From: an uncultured Lachnospiraceae bacterium
GTDB taxonomy: Bacteria > Bacillota > Clostridia > Lachnospirales > Lachnospiraceae
Assembly (NCBI GenBank): GCA_946623875.1
Contig: CAMORO010000025.1
Location: 1-32,724 of the forward strand
Reading direction: 5' to 3'
Length of the DNA stretch: 32,724 nucleotides
A program made the position numbers and the translations under genes. Under the pieces are notes generated by a model. That model was not told the DNA's origin and did not search any database. It was given only the letters and a program-made list of their open reading frames with translations. Below are positions 25,640 through 32,724 of the stretch, piece by piece; positions within the stretch are counted from its first letter, which is position 1, and each line of letters opens with the position of its first letter.

Positions 25640-26725
25640 ATGGCTAATATAACAGCAGCGATGGTTAAAGAGTTACGTGAGATGACCGGCGCAGGTATGA
25701 TGGATTGCAAGAAGGCTCTTAATGAGACTGATGGAGATATGGATGCGGCAGTTGAGTTCTTAAGAAAGAGCGGAGCTGCCAAGATGGAAAAGAAGGCCAG
25801 CAGGATTGCGGCTGAGGGTATCTGCCGTATAGCATGCGGCTCTGATGCAGCGGTTGTTGTCGAAGTTAACTCAGAGACCGACTTCGTTGCAAAGAATGAA
25901 GTGTTCCAGGAGTTCGTACAGAAGGTTGCCGATACGGCACTTGAATCGGGACTTAACGGCGGTAAGGACGGCGAGGATGTTGCAGCGCTTCTTGAGCAGA
26001 ACGGACTTTCAGATCTTCTTGTTGAGAAGACCGCAAAGATCGGTGAGAAGCTTTCGGTAAGACGTTTTGAAAGGATAGAGGGCTATTCGATAGCTTCATA
26101 TATCCATGGCGGCGGAAGGATCGGTGTACTTGTTGCAGCAAACGGTGCGGATGGTGATGCCGTAAACGAGGCTCTCAACAATATCGCAATGCAGGTAGCT
26201 GCAATGAATCCTCAGTATTTATGCCGTGATGAGATTTCAGCCGAGAATCTTGCAAAGGAAAAGGAGATCACCATAGACAGTGCTCTTAATGATCCCGCTT
26301 CACTTCCCAAGCCCATACAGAATGCAGTATTTGACAAGGCGCTTGCCGGTAACAGCTTAAGCGATGCAGATAAGGATGTATTAAAAGAGAAGAGGAACGA
26401 TAAATATCTCTTCAATTTCCTTTCTGAAGAAGCTAAGAATGTTCTGGCAGGAATTGCCATGGAAGGTAAGTCTGAGTATGTTGACAATAAGATATTCAGC
26501 GGTCTTGTTGAAGGTCGTATATCCAAGCATCTGAAGGAAATATGCCTTATGGATCAGGTTTATGTAAAGGCTGAGGACGGCAAGCAGTCAGTTGCGAAGT
26601 ATCTTGAGTCTGTAGATAAGAACCTTAAGATTTCCAGGTTCATTCGCTTTGAGGTGGGCGAGGGAATGGAAAAGAAGAATGAGGACTTTGCTGCTGAGGT
26701 TGCTGCTCAGATGGCCGGTAACTAG
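25640..26725 (+). CDS. tsf: Elongation factor Ts, with an internal insertion
   Basis: EF-Ts releases GDP from EF-Tu. The UBA-like N-terminus (VKELREMTGAGMMDCKKAL, 9-27), NSETDFVAKN (77-86), YIHGGGRIGVLV (154-165) and VEGRISKHLKEICLMDQ (290-306) are all present. At 361 residues it is about 50 longer than related EF-Ts proteins as I know them. The surplus lies between KEKEI (206-210) and VEGR, about residues 212-285, in the part that normally holds a short helical link before the C-terminal module. The reading frame and codon use run through smoothly, so it is not a frameshift. The ribosome site is AAGGAGG. A strong terminator follows. Confidence 0.95.
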   Translation: MANITAAMVKELREMTGAGMMDCKKALNETDGDMDAAVEFLRKSGAAKMEKKASRIAAEGICRIACGSDAAVVVEVNSETDFVAKNEVFQEFVQKVADTALESGLNGGKDGEDVAALLEQNGLSDLLVEKTAKIGEKLSVRRFERIEGYSIASYIHGGGRIGVLVAANGADGDAVNEALNNIAMQVAAMNPQYLCRDEISAENLAKEKEITIDSALNDPASLPKPIQNAVFDKALAGNSLSDADKDVLKEKRNDKYLFNFLSEEAKNVLAGIAMEGKSEYVDNKIFSGLVEGRISKHLKEICLMDQVYVKAEDGKQSVAKYLESVDKNLKISRFIRFEVGEGMEKKNEDFAAEVAAQMAGN

Positions 26726-26751
26726 ATAAGGGACCTAAAGAGATCATAATT

Positions 26752-26780
26752 TCCCCTGCGGGTATACCGCAGGGGATTTT
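26752..26780 (+). terminator. Rho-independent terminator after tsf
   Basis: TCCCCTGCGG (26752-26761) pairs perfectly with CCGCAGGGGA (26767-26776) around GTATA, followed by TTTTCTGTT. This is the clearest intrinsic terminator of the window. Confidence 0.92.
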
Positions 26781-26840
26781 CTGTTAAAGAGTACAGCCAT
26801 TATTAACAGTGGTGAAGCTGTTATATGATCCGATATTTTG

Positions 26841-26849
26841 TGTTATACT
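26841..26849 (+). promoter_or_regulatory. Extended -10 promoter for the GH2-MATE pair
   Basis: TGTTATACT is an extended -10 with no good -35. The inverted repeat TAACAG (26804-26809) and CTGTTA (26818-26823) lies just upstream and could be an operator. Transcription would begin near 26856. Confidence 0.45.
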
Positions 26850-26915
26850 GATACAATGATTGATATTTATGATGCCCTGTGGGCACCGCGGCTTTTCTTC
26901 AGTGAGGCCGTGAAG

Positions 26916-28853
26916 ATGTTTAAAAATCTAACAGACCGTAGGGAACATTTAAAGATTAAGCTTCCCATGACGGCACATAAGGAAGAGCATCTGTATCCAA
27001 GGAGCAGATTAAGAAGGGACTCGTTTATTACGCTCAACGGTGAGTGGATGTTTGCTCCTTCGCTCGGTTTTTTGGATGATGCTCCCCAAAGTGATTTAGA
27101 TAAAAGCGCTTTTACGGAGAAGATAAGGGTTCCGTACCCGCCGGAAGCGGAGCTGTCAGGAATGCATAAGGGTTTTGACGGAGCAGGATTTGCATACAGA
27201 AGGCTGTTTAACGTTCCGCAGATTAAGGATAATGAAAGCCTTATCCTTAATTTCGGCGCAGTTGATCAGGAATGTCGTGTTTTTGTAAACGGACGTTTGG
27301 CGGGCTTACATGAAGGCGGTTATCTCCCGTTTTCATTTGATATTACAGAGTTTGTTGAAAAAGAAGGTCCAAATGAGATCACTGTAAAAGTAAGGGATGT
27401 TTTAAACAGGAAATATCCTTACGGAAAGCAGACAAAGAAGCCTGACGGGATGTGGTATACGCCCGTATCGGGAATATGGCAGACGGTATGGCTCGAATGC
27501 GTAAATAAGGTTCATGTTGAAAGCATTGTGTGCAGTTACATGGATAAAGATCATGACAGTTACAGGGCTGATCCGGAAAAAGACGGAATAAACAGGATTG
27601 ATGATCCCGCTAATCTTAAGATAGATATAAAGGGTACAGCACAATACTACGAACTGACCATATTTGAACCGGAAATATATGATCAGGAATATCCTGAAGA
27701 AAATGAAAATGGGATAGATGATACAGATACGGAGGATGGCAAAACCACTTCGAAAGTAAATACCGGTAACCCGAAGGTGCTGAGAAGCTGCATACTGAAG
27801 AACGGCATTAACTTTCTAAAGATAGATGATCCGATGTTCTGGTCTCCGGAAACACCATATATATACGTTGTGAAGATAAGGGGCGGTGAAGATATTGTTA
27901 CTTCCTATTTTACCCTGAGAACCGTATCGATCGAAGAAATTAACGGAATGCAGAGGATATGCCTGAATCATAAGCCACTCTTCCTTCACGGAGTACTTGA
28001 TCAGGGTTATTTCAGTGACGGACTGTTCACTCCCGTAAGCGACAGATTTTATGAAGATGATATCAGAGGGATGAAGGAACTCGGGTTTAATGTGCTGCGA
28101 AAGCATATTAAGATAGAACCCGAAAGATTCTATTATGACTGTGACAGACTGGGTATGCTTGTCTTTCAGGATATGGTCAACAACGGTGAATACTCATTCC
28201 TGAAGCATACCATGCTTCCGACGTTTCTCGGACAGTGGAGGGATGATACCAATATTGCCGTGCCGGATGATGTTAAGGAATTCTTTATCAGGCACAGTGA
28301 GGATACAGTAAGGTATCTTAAAGGGTTTGGTTGTATTATTTATTATACGGTTTTCAATGAAGGATGGGGACAGTTTGAAAGCTTAAGGGTTACAAAAAGG
28401 CTGAAAGAGATAGATCCGGATAAGATATATGATCCTGCATCGGGATGGTTTAAACCTCATATAACGGACGTGGCCTCGGATCATTTTTACTATCATAAGA
28501 TCAGGCATCATAAATGGAAGGGGCCTGTTATAATATCGGAGTGCGGTGGCTTTGCCCGTCTTATTAAAGACCACAGCTACAGTCCCGATAAGATATATGC
28601 ATACGGTTATGATAAGCTGAACACATGTGAAGCATTAACGGACAGAATAGTCAGGATGTATGACGAAGAGGTGATACCCAATCTGTCAAAGGGTATATGC
28701 GGAAGTATCTATACACAGTTATCCGATGTGGAGACAGAGATGAACGGACTGTATACATTTGACAGGGCTGAGTGTAAGGTTGATAAAATAAAGATGCGTG
28801 AACTGTCCGAACGGATTGGTGAACAATATGAGAAAATATGCAGATCAGTATGA
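26916..28853 (+). CDS. Glycoside hydrolase family 2 protein, intracellular
   Basis: The 645-residue enzyme has the GH2 layout: a sugar-binding jelly-roll (about 1-190, with TLNGEWMF and KYPYGKQTKKPDGMWYTPVSGIWQTVW), an immunoglobulin-like domain, and a TIM barrel from about 340 with LHGVLDQGYFSDGLFTP. E482 in FNEGWGQF is the expected acid/base and E542 in ISECGGF the expected nucleophile. No signal peptide, so it acts on imported or internally released sugars. GH2 covers galactosidases, glucuronidases and mannosidases; the substrate cannot be chosen. An acidic low-complexity stretch (EENENGIDDTDTEDG) interrupts the middle domain. ATG at 26916 has GAGG eight bases upstream; in-frame ATGs at 26838 and 26856 lie in the promoter. 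It overlaps the MATE gene by 26 bases. Confidence 0.87.
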   Translation: MFKNLTDRREHLKIKLPMTAHKEEHLYPRSRLRRDSFITLNGEWMFAPSLGFLDDAPQSDLDKSAFTEKIRVPYPPEAELSGMHKGFDGAGFAYRRLFNVPQIKDNESLILNFGAVDQECRVFVNGRLAGLHEGGYLPFSFDITEFVEKEGPNEITVKVRDVLNRKYPYGKQTKKPDGMWYTPVSGIWQTVWLECVNKVHVESIVCSYMDKDHDSYRADPEKDGINRIDDPANLKIDIKGTAQYYELTIFEPEIYDQEYPEENENGIDDTDTEDGKTTSKVNTGNPKVLRSCILKNGINFLKIDDPMFWSPETPYIYVVKIRGGEDIVTSYFTLRTVSIEEINGMQRICLNHKPLFLHGVLDQGYFSDGLFTPVSDRFYEDDIRGMKELGFNVLRKHIKIEPERFYYDCDRLGMLVFQDMVNNGEYSFLKHTMLPTFLGQWRDDTNIAVPDDVKEFFIRHSEDTVRYLKGFGCIIYYTVFNEGWGQFESLRVTKRLKEIDPDKIYDPASGWFKPHITDVASDHFYYHKIRHHKWKGPVIISECGGFARLIKDHSYSPDKIYAYGYDKLNTCEALTDRIVRMYDEEVIPNLSKGICGSIYTQLSDVETEMNGLYTFDRAECKVDKIKMRELSERIGEQYEKICRSV

Positions 28854-30165
28854 TAAGATGATGCTTACGCCGGTACCCCGGCTTATTGTAAGCCTGTCCA
28901 TACCTACGGTTATAAGTATGATGGTAAGCAATCTTTATAATGTCGTTGACACCGCTTTTGTAGGAAGGCTTGGTACAAGTGCTTCAGGGGCAGTGGGAAT
29001 TGTGTTTGGTTTCATGTCCATTATACAGGCGATCGGTTTTACGTTTGGTCAGGGTTCCGGAAGTATAATTTCAAGAAAGCTAGGAGATAAAAATACTGAC
29101 AAGGCTTCCGAAACTGCATCTACCGCCTTTGCATTTTCATTTGCAACAGCAGTCATTGCAGCCATTGTCTGCCTGATATTTATCGATCCGATAATCATGA
29201 AACTTGGCTCAACGGTGACCATAGCACCTTATGCGCGAACCTATATTTTATACATTCTTGCGACTACACCGTTCATGGTGAGCAGCTTTACGATCAATAA
29301 CATATTGCGATATGAAGGTAAGGCTTTTTTCGGAATGATAGGACTTTTGAGCGGAGCAGTTCTTAACATCATCGGAGATGTGATATTTATGTTCGTACTG
29401 AACATGGGCATAGCAGGAGCAGGACTATCAACAGCCTTATCGCAGGTTATAAGCTTTGTTATACTTTTAAAACCTTTTTTTAGCGGACAGACACAGTGCA
29501 GGCTGTCGATAAAGAATATAAATCCTGATGCCGGTCTTGTCGGAGATATTATTGCCACCGGCTTTCCCAGCCTGTTAAGGCAGGGACTCGGGAGTGTCAC
29601 AACGATAATACTTAACACGGAGGCGGCAGTATACGGCGATGCTGCAGTTGCCGGAATGAGCATTGTTTCAAGGCTGTTCTTTTTTATCTTTTCCGTTGCC
29701 ATAGGAGTCGGACAGGGCTTTCAGCCGGTATGCGGATTTTCATACGGGGCCGGACGATATGACAGACTTAAAGAAGGCTTTAAATTTTCCGTTGCCTTAG
29801 GTGAGGTGCTGATGGTGATCCTTGGAGCAATTCTGTTTATAAAGGCTCCTTTCTTTATAAGCTTATTAAGAGACGATCCGGAGGTACTTAACGTTGCACT
29901 AAGGGCATTAAGACTACAGTGCATAGCCGTGCTTTTTCTGCCTCTTTGTATGAATACGGAGATGTTAATGCAGTGTACGGGGAAAAAGATAGTTGCTTCA
30001 GCACTTTCCGCTTTAAGAAACGGCATCGTGTTTATACCGCTTCTGTTAATTCTTGCAAAGGCGCGCGGGATTGCAGGGATTCAGGAAGCACAGCCGCTTT
30101 CGTATGTTATATCTTTTCCATTTGGTGTATACTTTGCGTACAGGTTTTTTAGAAATTTGAAATAA
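28828..30165 (+). CDS. MATE family efflux transporter
   Basis: The 445-residue polytopic protein begins MRKYADQYDKMMLTPVPRLIVSLSIPTVISMMVSN, the usual MATE entry, and has about twelve membrane segments in two similar halves (VVDTAFVGRLG in the first, VAIGVGQGFQPVCGFSYGAGR in the second). It belongs to the DinF/NorM-like part that exports drugs or metabolites by Na+ or H+ exchange. The ATG at 28828 has GGTGA six bases upstream; a GTG at 28798 in frame lies deeper in the glycosidase gene. The 26-base overlap means coupled expression with GH2, which suggests the exporter moves a product or aglycone of that enzyme, an inference only. Confidence 0.92.
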   Translation: MRKYADQYDKMMLTPVPRLIVSLSIPTVISMMVSNLYNVVDTAFVGRLGTSASGAVGIVFGFMSIIQAIGFTFGQGSGSIISRKLGDKNTDKASETASTAFAFSFATAVIAAIVCLIFIDPIIMKLGSTVTIAPYARTYILYILATTPFMVSSFTINNILRYEGKAFFGMIGLLSGAVLNIIGDVIFMFVLNMGIAGAGLSTALSQVISFVILLKPFFSGQTQCRLSIKNINPDAGLVGDIIATGFPSLLRQGLGSVTTIILNTEAAVYGDAAVAGMSIVSRLFFFIFSVAIGVGQGFQPVCGFSYGAGRYDRLKEGFKFSVALGEVLMVILGAILFIKAPFFISLLRDDPEVLNVALRALRLQCIAVLFLPLCMNTEMLMQCTGKKIVASALSALRNGIVFIPLLLILAKARGIAGIQEAQPLSYVISFPFGVYFAYRFFRNLK

Positions 30166-30254
30166 CTGTTTAACACAGCTTACGGTTGTATAAAATACGA
30201 ATTGTTTTTAATTTGTTCCAAATTGGCAGAGACATTAATGAAAGGATCCCGATC

Positions 30255-31349
30255 ATGACAGATCTGAATGAATCAAGAAAAAAGATAGAAGAAATAGACA
30301 GACAGATGGCATCACTGTTTGTTGAGAGAATGCACATAGCTGAGGAAATAGCCGAGTATAAGAAGAGTAACGGTATACCGATACTTGATACCGGACGCGA
30401 GAAGGCTCTTATTGAGAAAAACGAGCAATATGTTGAGGATAACGGCCTTAAGCCTCATTACAGACAGTTTATGCAGGATGTAATGGATATTTCAAAGAAG
30501 TATCAGCACAAGCTTCTGGAGAAGTCAAGAATAGCATACTCCGGGATTGAAGGGGCATTTGCTTTTATAGCTGCCCAAAAGCTTTTCCCGGACGGTGAAC
30601 TTGTGCCTTTCAGAAACTTCAGACAGGCATATGATGCCGTAATGAACGGCAATTGTGACATAGCAGTACTTCCCATCGAAAACAGCAACGCCGGTGAAGT
30701 GGGTCAGGTAATGGACATAATGTATGAAGGCGAGCTGTTCATCAATGGTATATATCCATTCAGGATATCACAGAATCTTCTTGGTATCGAGGGAAGCAGC
30801 GTTGGCATGATAAAGAAGGTCATCAGCCATTCACAGGCTCTTGAACAGTGCGCTGAATATATTGAAGAGCACGGAATGGAGACGGTACAGGCTTCAAATA
30901 CCGCTGTGGCTGCCAGACAGGTAGCACAAATGAATGATAAGAGCGTGGCTGCAATAGCAAGCAGGGAGACCGCCGGATTGTATGGTTTAACTCTCCTTGA
31001 CCATGATATCAATGAGGATATAACCAATACGACAAGATTCGCGGTTCTGTCCCGGTCGCGGGAAGAAATAATAAACGGTGCGGAAGGAACTACGGTGATC
31101 CTTATGTTTTCGGTTAAGGATGAGGCAGGTATGCTTGCCAAGGCGATCGGAGTGATCGGCAAACACGGTCTTTCAATGAATTCACTCCGTTCAAGACCGC
31201 TTAAATCATTATCATGGCAGTATTATTTCTATGCGGAGATATCGGGACGGAATTCAACCGGTAAGATCCCTGATATGCTTAAGGAAATGTCCATGTACTG
31301 TGAATCCTTAAAGGTTCTCGGAGCTTCCAAGGAAAATAGTGTCAAGTGA
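30255..31349 (+). CDS. pheA: Bifunctional chorismate mutase/prephenate dehydratase
   Basis: The 364 residues form a P-protein: an AroQ-type helical chorismate mutase at about 1-90 (ESRKKIEEIDRQMASLFVERM), prephenate dehydratase at about 92-268 with PIENSNAGEV (140-149) and the catalytic TTRF (259-262), and a C-terminal ACT domain at about 278-355. The ACT domain has GMLAKAIGV and SRPLK, counterparts of the GALV and ESRP motifs that bind phenylalanine for feedback inhibition. It converts chorismate to phenylpyruvate. The ATG at 30255 has AAAGGA at proper spacing; the frame is open upstream to 30186 but without conserved sequence. aroQ begins 54 bases downstream. Confidence 0.94.
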   Translation: MTDLNESRKKIEEIDRQMASLFVERMHIAEEIAEYKKSNGIPILDTGREKALIEKNEQYVEDNGLKPHYRQFMQDVMDISKKYQHKLLEKSRIAYSGIEGAFAFIAAQKLFPDGELVPFRNFRQAYDAVMNGNCDIAVLPIENSNAGEVGQVMDIMYEGELFINGIYPFRISQNLLGIEGSSVGMIKKVISHSQALEQCAEYIEEHGMETVQASNTAVAARQVAQMNDKSVAAIASRETAGLYGLTLLDHDINEDITNTTRFAVLSRSREEIINGAEGTTVILMFSVKDEAGMLAKAIGVIGKHGLSMNSLRSRPLKSLSWQYYFYAEISGRNSTGKIPDMLKEMSMYCESLKVLGASKENSVK

Positions 31350-31403
31350 TTTTCCTGGCCCTGTTCCGAATAATTACATCAAATAAAAAAAGGGGAACGA
31401 AAG

Positions 31404-31853
31404 ATGAAAATAAGAGTAATAAACGGGCCTAATTTGAATATGCTGGGCATACGGGAACCCGATATATATGGTAAAGTAACCTATGATGACCTTAGGAAAA
31501 TGATAGAGCAGCATTGCAAGGAAAGAGATATCGAGGTGGATGTTTGTCAAAGTAACCACGAAGGAGATCTTGTGGATATGATACAGGAATGCTACGGTAC
31601 TGTTGACGGGATAGTCATAAATCCCGGAGCATACACTCATACAAGCGTGGCATTGCTTGATGCGCTGAAGGCCGTATCGATACCGGCGGTAGAGGTACAT
31701 ATATCAGAGGTTGACAAGAGGGAGGAATTCAGGCAGATAAGCTATATAAGAACCGCCTGTGTCAGGACGATCACGGGTCACGGTATACAGGGATACATTG
31801 AAGCTATAGACCATCTTGCGAACTGTGAGGTACAACATGGAATGGATAAATAA
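31404..31853 (+). CDS. aroQ: Type II 3-dehydroquinate dehydratase
   Basis: The 149-residue enzyme, normal for the dodecameric type II family, dehydrates 3-dehydroquinate in the shikimate pathway. INGPNLNMLGIREPDIYG (6-23) holds the catalytic Tyr22, NPGAYTHTS (73-81) the substrate loop, and VEVHIS (96-101) the catalytic His99. The ribosome site is AGGGGAACG. It overlaps tyrA by 17 bases and follows pheA in the same direction, so the three are one aromatic amino acid unit. Confidence 0.96.
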   Translation: MKIRVINGPNLNMLGIREPDIYGKVTYDDLRKMIEQHCKERDIEVDVCQSNHEGDLVDMIQECYGTVDGIVINPGAYTHTSVALLDALKAVSIPAVEVHISEVDKREEFRQISYIRTACVRTITGHGIQGYIEAIDHLANCEVQHGMDK

Positions 31854-32697
31854 ACGAAGGATCCTTATAGTAGGGCTCGGACTTATGGGCGGAAGCTATG
31901 CCAAGGCTTTAAAGAGGCTGGGTTATCATGTCAGTGCTATCGATAACAATGAAGGATCAATAAACTATGCGATCGATAATGAAATAATCGATGAAGGATC
32001 GGTGAAATGTGATAAAGAACTTATATCAAAGGCCGATACAATAATCTTTGCGCTTTATCCGCGCCTTATCGTTGAGTGGATCAAAGACAATCAGGATTAT
32101 TTTAAAAAAGGCATCATACTTACGGATGTAACAGGTATCAAGAATAATATAGTATATGAAATACAGGCCGTACTCAGGGAGGATGTTGAATTTATTGCTG
32201 CCCATCCAATGGCCGGACGTGAGCTCAGCGGAGTTGAAAACAGTGATGACAGGATGTTCAGGGATGCCAATTATATAGTGGTGCCGACTGATAAGAATAC
32301 AGAAGAAGCGATAGAATGGTGCAAAAATCTGGGGCAGATACTCGGCGTGAAAAAGGTGTCGGTTCTGTCTCCGGCGGAACATGACAGGATGATAGCTTAT
32401 GTATCACAATTGACACACTGCATAGCAGTGGCTCTTATGACCTGTAATGATGACAGCCGCCTGTCCGATTACACAGGTGATTCCTTCAGGGATCTTACAC
32501 GGATAGCCAGGATAAATGAGGATATGTGGACCGAACTTTTCTTCATGAACAAGGACGCATTGCTTGAACAGATGGATGATTTCATAAATGAGCTTTCAAC
32601 CATACGTGATTATATCAAAAACGAAGATGCCGCAAATCTTAAGTCGAAGATGAGGCTTTCAACGAAACGACGTGAAAAGTTTGATAAGAAACCTTAA
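31837..32697 (+). CDS. tyrA: Prephenate dehydrogenase
   Basis: The 286-residue protein oxidises prephenate to 4-hydroxyphenylpyruvate for tyrosine. It has the Rossmann GLGLMGGS (13-20), TDVTGIK (96-102), HPMAGRELSG (123-132) and the SQLTH helix (190-194). There is no chorismate mutase or ACT domain, so feedback by tyrosine would act elsewhere or by another site. The acidic D36 in the VSAID strand end suggests NAD+ rather than NADP+. ATG at 31837 has GAGG six bases upstream and is preferred over TTG at 31816. The remaining 27 bases of the window hold nothing recognisable; the operon may continue. Confidence 0.95.
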   Translation: MEWINKRRILIVGLGLMGGSYAKALKRLGYHVSAIDNNEGSINYAIDNEIIDEGSVKCDKELISKADTIIFALYPRLIVEWIKDNQDYFKKGIILTDVTGIKNNIVYEIQAVLREDVEFIAAHPMAGRELSGVENSDDRMFRDANYIVVPTDKNTEEAIEWCKNLGQILGVKKVSVLSPAEHDRMIAYVSQLTHCIAVALMTCNDDSRLSDYTGDSFRDLTRIARINEDMWTELFFMNKDALLEQMDDFINELSTIRDYIKNEDAANLKSKMRLSTKRREKFDKKP

Positions 32698-32724
32698 GTA
32701 GTTATCATATAACGGAAGTGTAAA

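Noticed and set aside
26804-26823. TAACAG/CTGTTA inverted repeat as another copy of the recurrent motif
   Set aside because: Arm orientation and spacing differ from GTAACTRTTC; six-base arms can arise by chance. Kept only as a possible operator for the GH2 gene.
1-32724. CRISPR arrays, insertion sequences, prophage, tRNA or rRNA genes
   Set aside because: None of their repeats, terminal inverted repeats, integrases or cloverleaf-like segments was found on reading both strands.

Overview
The window reads as chromosomal core genome of a Gram-positive anaerobe of the Clostridia, most likely a Lachnospiraceae (Butyrivibrio/Roseburia-like). Three things point there: a SCIFF peptide next to its radical-SAM maturase, a HisS with a shortened C-terminus of the kind I associate with this family, and a bifunctional Rel with a HemZ-type radical-SAM protein nearby. 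I see no phage, transposon, CRISPR array, tRNA or rRNA. Both edges cut through ongoing operons.

Layout. 1-3268 (+): the 3' part of a DHHW/AlgX-like polymer-modification gene, overlapping a BcsA-like cellulose synthase with a PilZ-like tail. 3270-5724 (-): a HAD phosphatase and an ABC-F ATPase, convergent with the synthase. 5725-5993: a divergent promoter region. 5994-10409 (+): bifunctional (p)ppGpp enzyme rel, a metallo-beta-lactamase-fold hydrolase and hemZ, tightly packed. 10520-16967 (+): hisS, aspS, a zinc-ribbon membrane protein, a DUF5662 protein and a CNNM/CBS/CorC transporter-like protein. 16980-21005 (+): promoter, SCIFF precursor peptide, hairpin, SCIFF maturase and secDF. 21138-24605 (+): recJ and a MurE-type ligase. 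24656-26780 (+): rpsB-tsf with its own promoter, a structured leader and a strong terminator. 26841-30165 (+): an intracellular GH2 glycosidase overlapping a MATE exporter. 30255-32697 (+): pheA, aroQ and tyrA of aromatic amino acid synthesis.

How the genes fit together. Most of the window serves growth: translation (hisS, aspS, rpsB, tsf, ABC-F), stringent response (rel), wall synthesis (murE), secretion (secDF) and repair (recJ). The specialised modules are the c-di-GMP-responsive polysaccharide synthase with its probable acetylation partner, the SCIFF ranthipeptide pair, and the GH2-MATE couple.

The least explained signal is a short palindromic motif with half-site GTAACTRTTC. It recurs in the leaders of the ABC-F gene, rel, hisS, secDF and murE. 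I do not recognise a name for it. It could be the operator of a housekeeping regulon or a dispersed repeat. All assignments come from reading the sequence; no database search was run.
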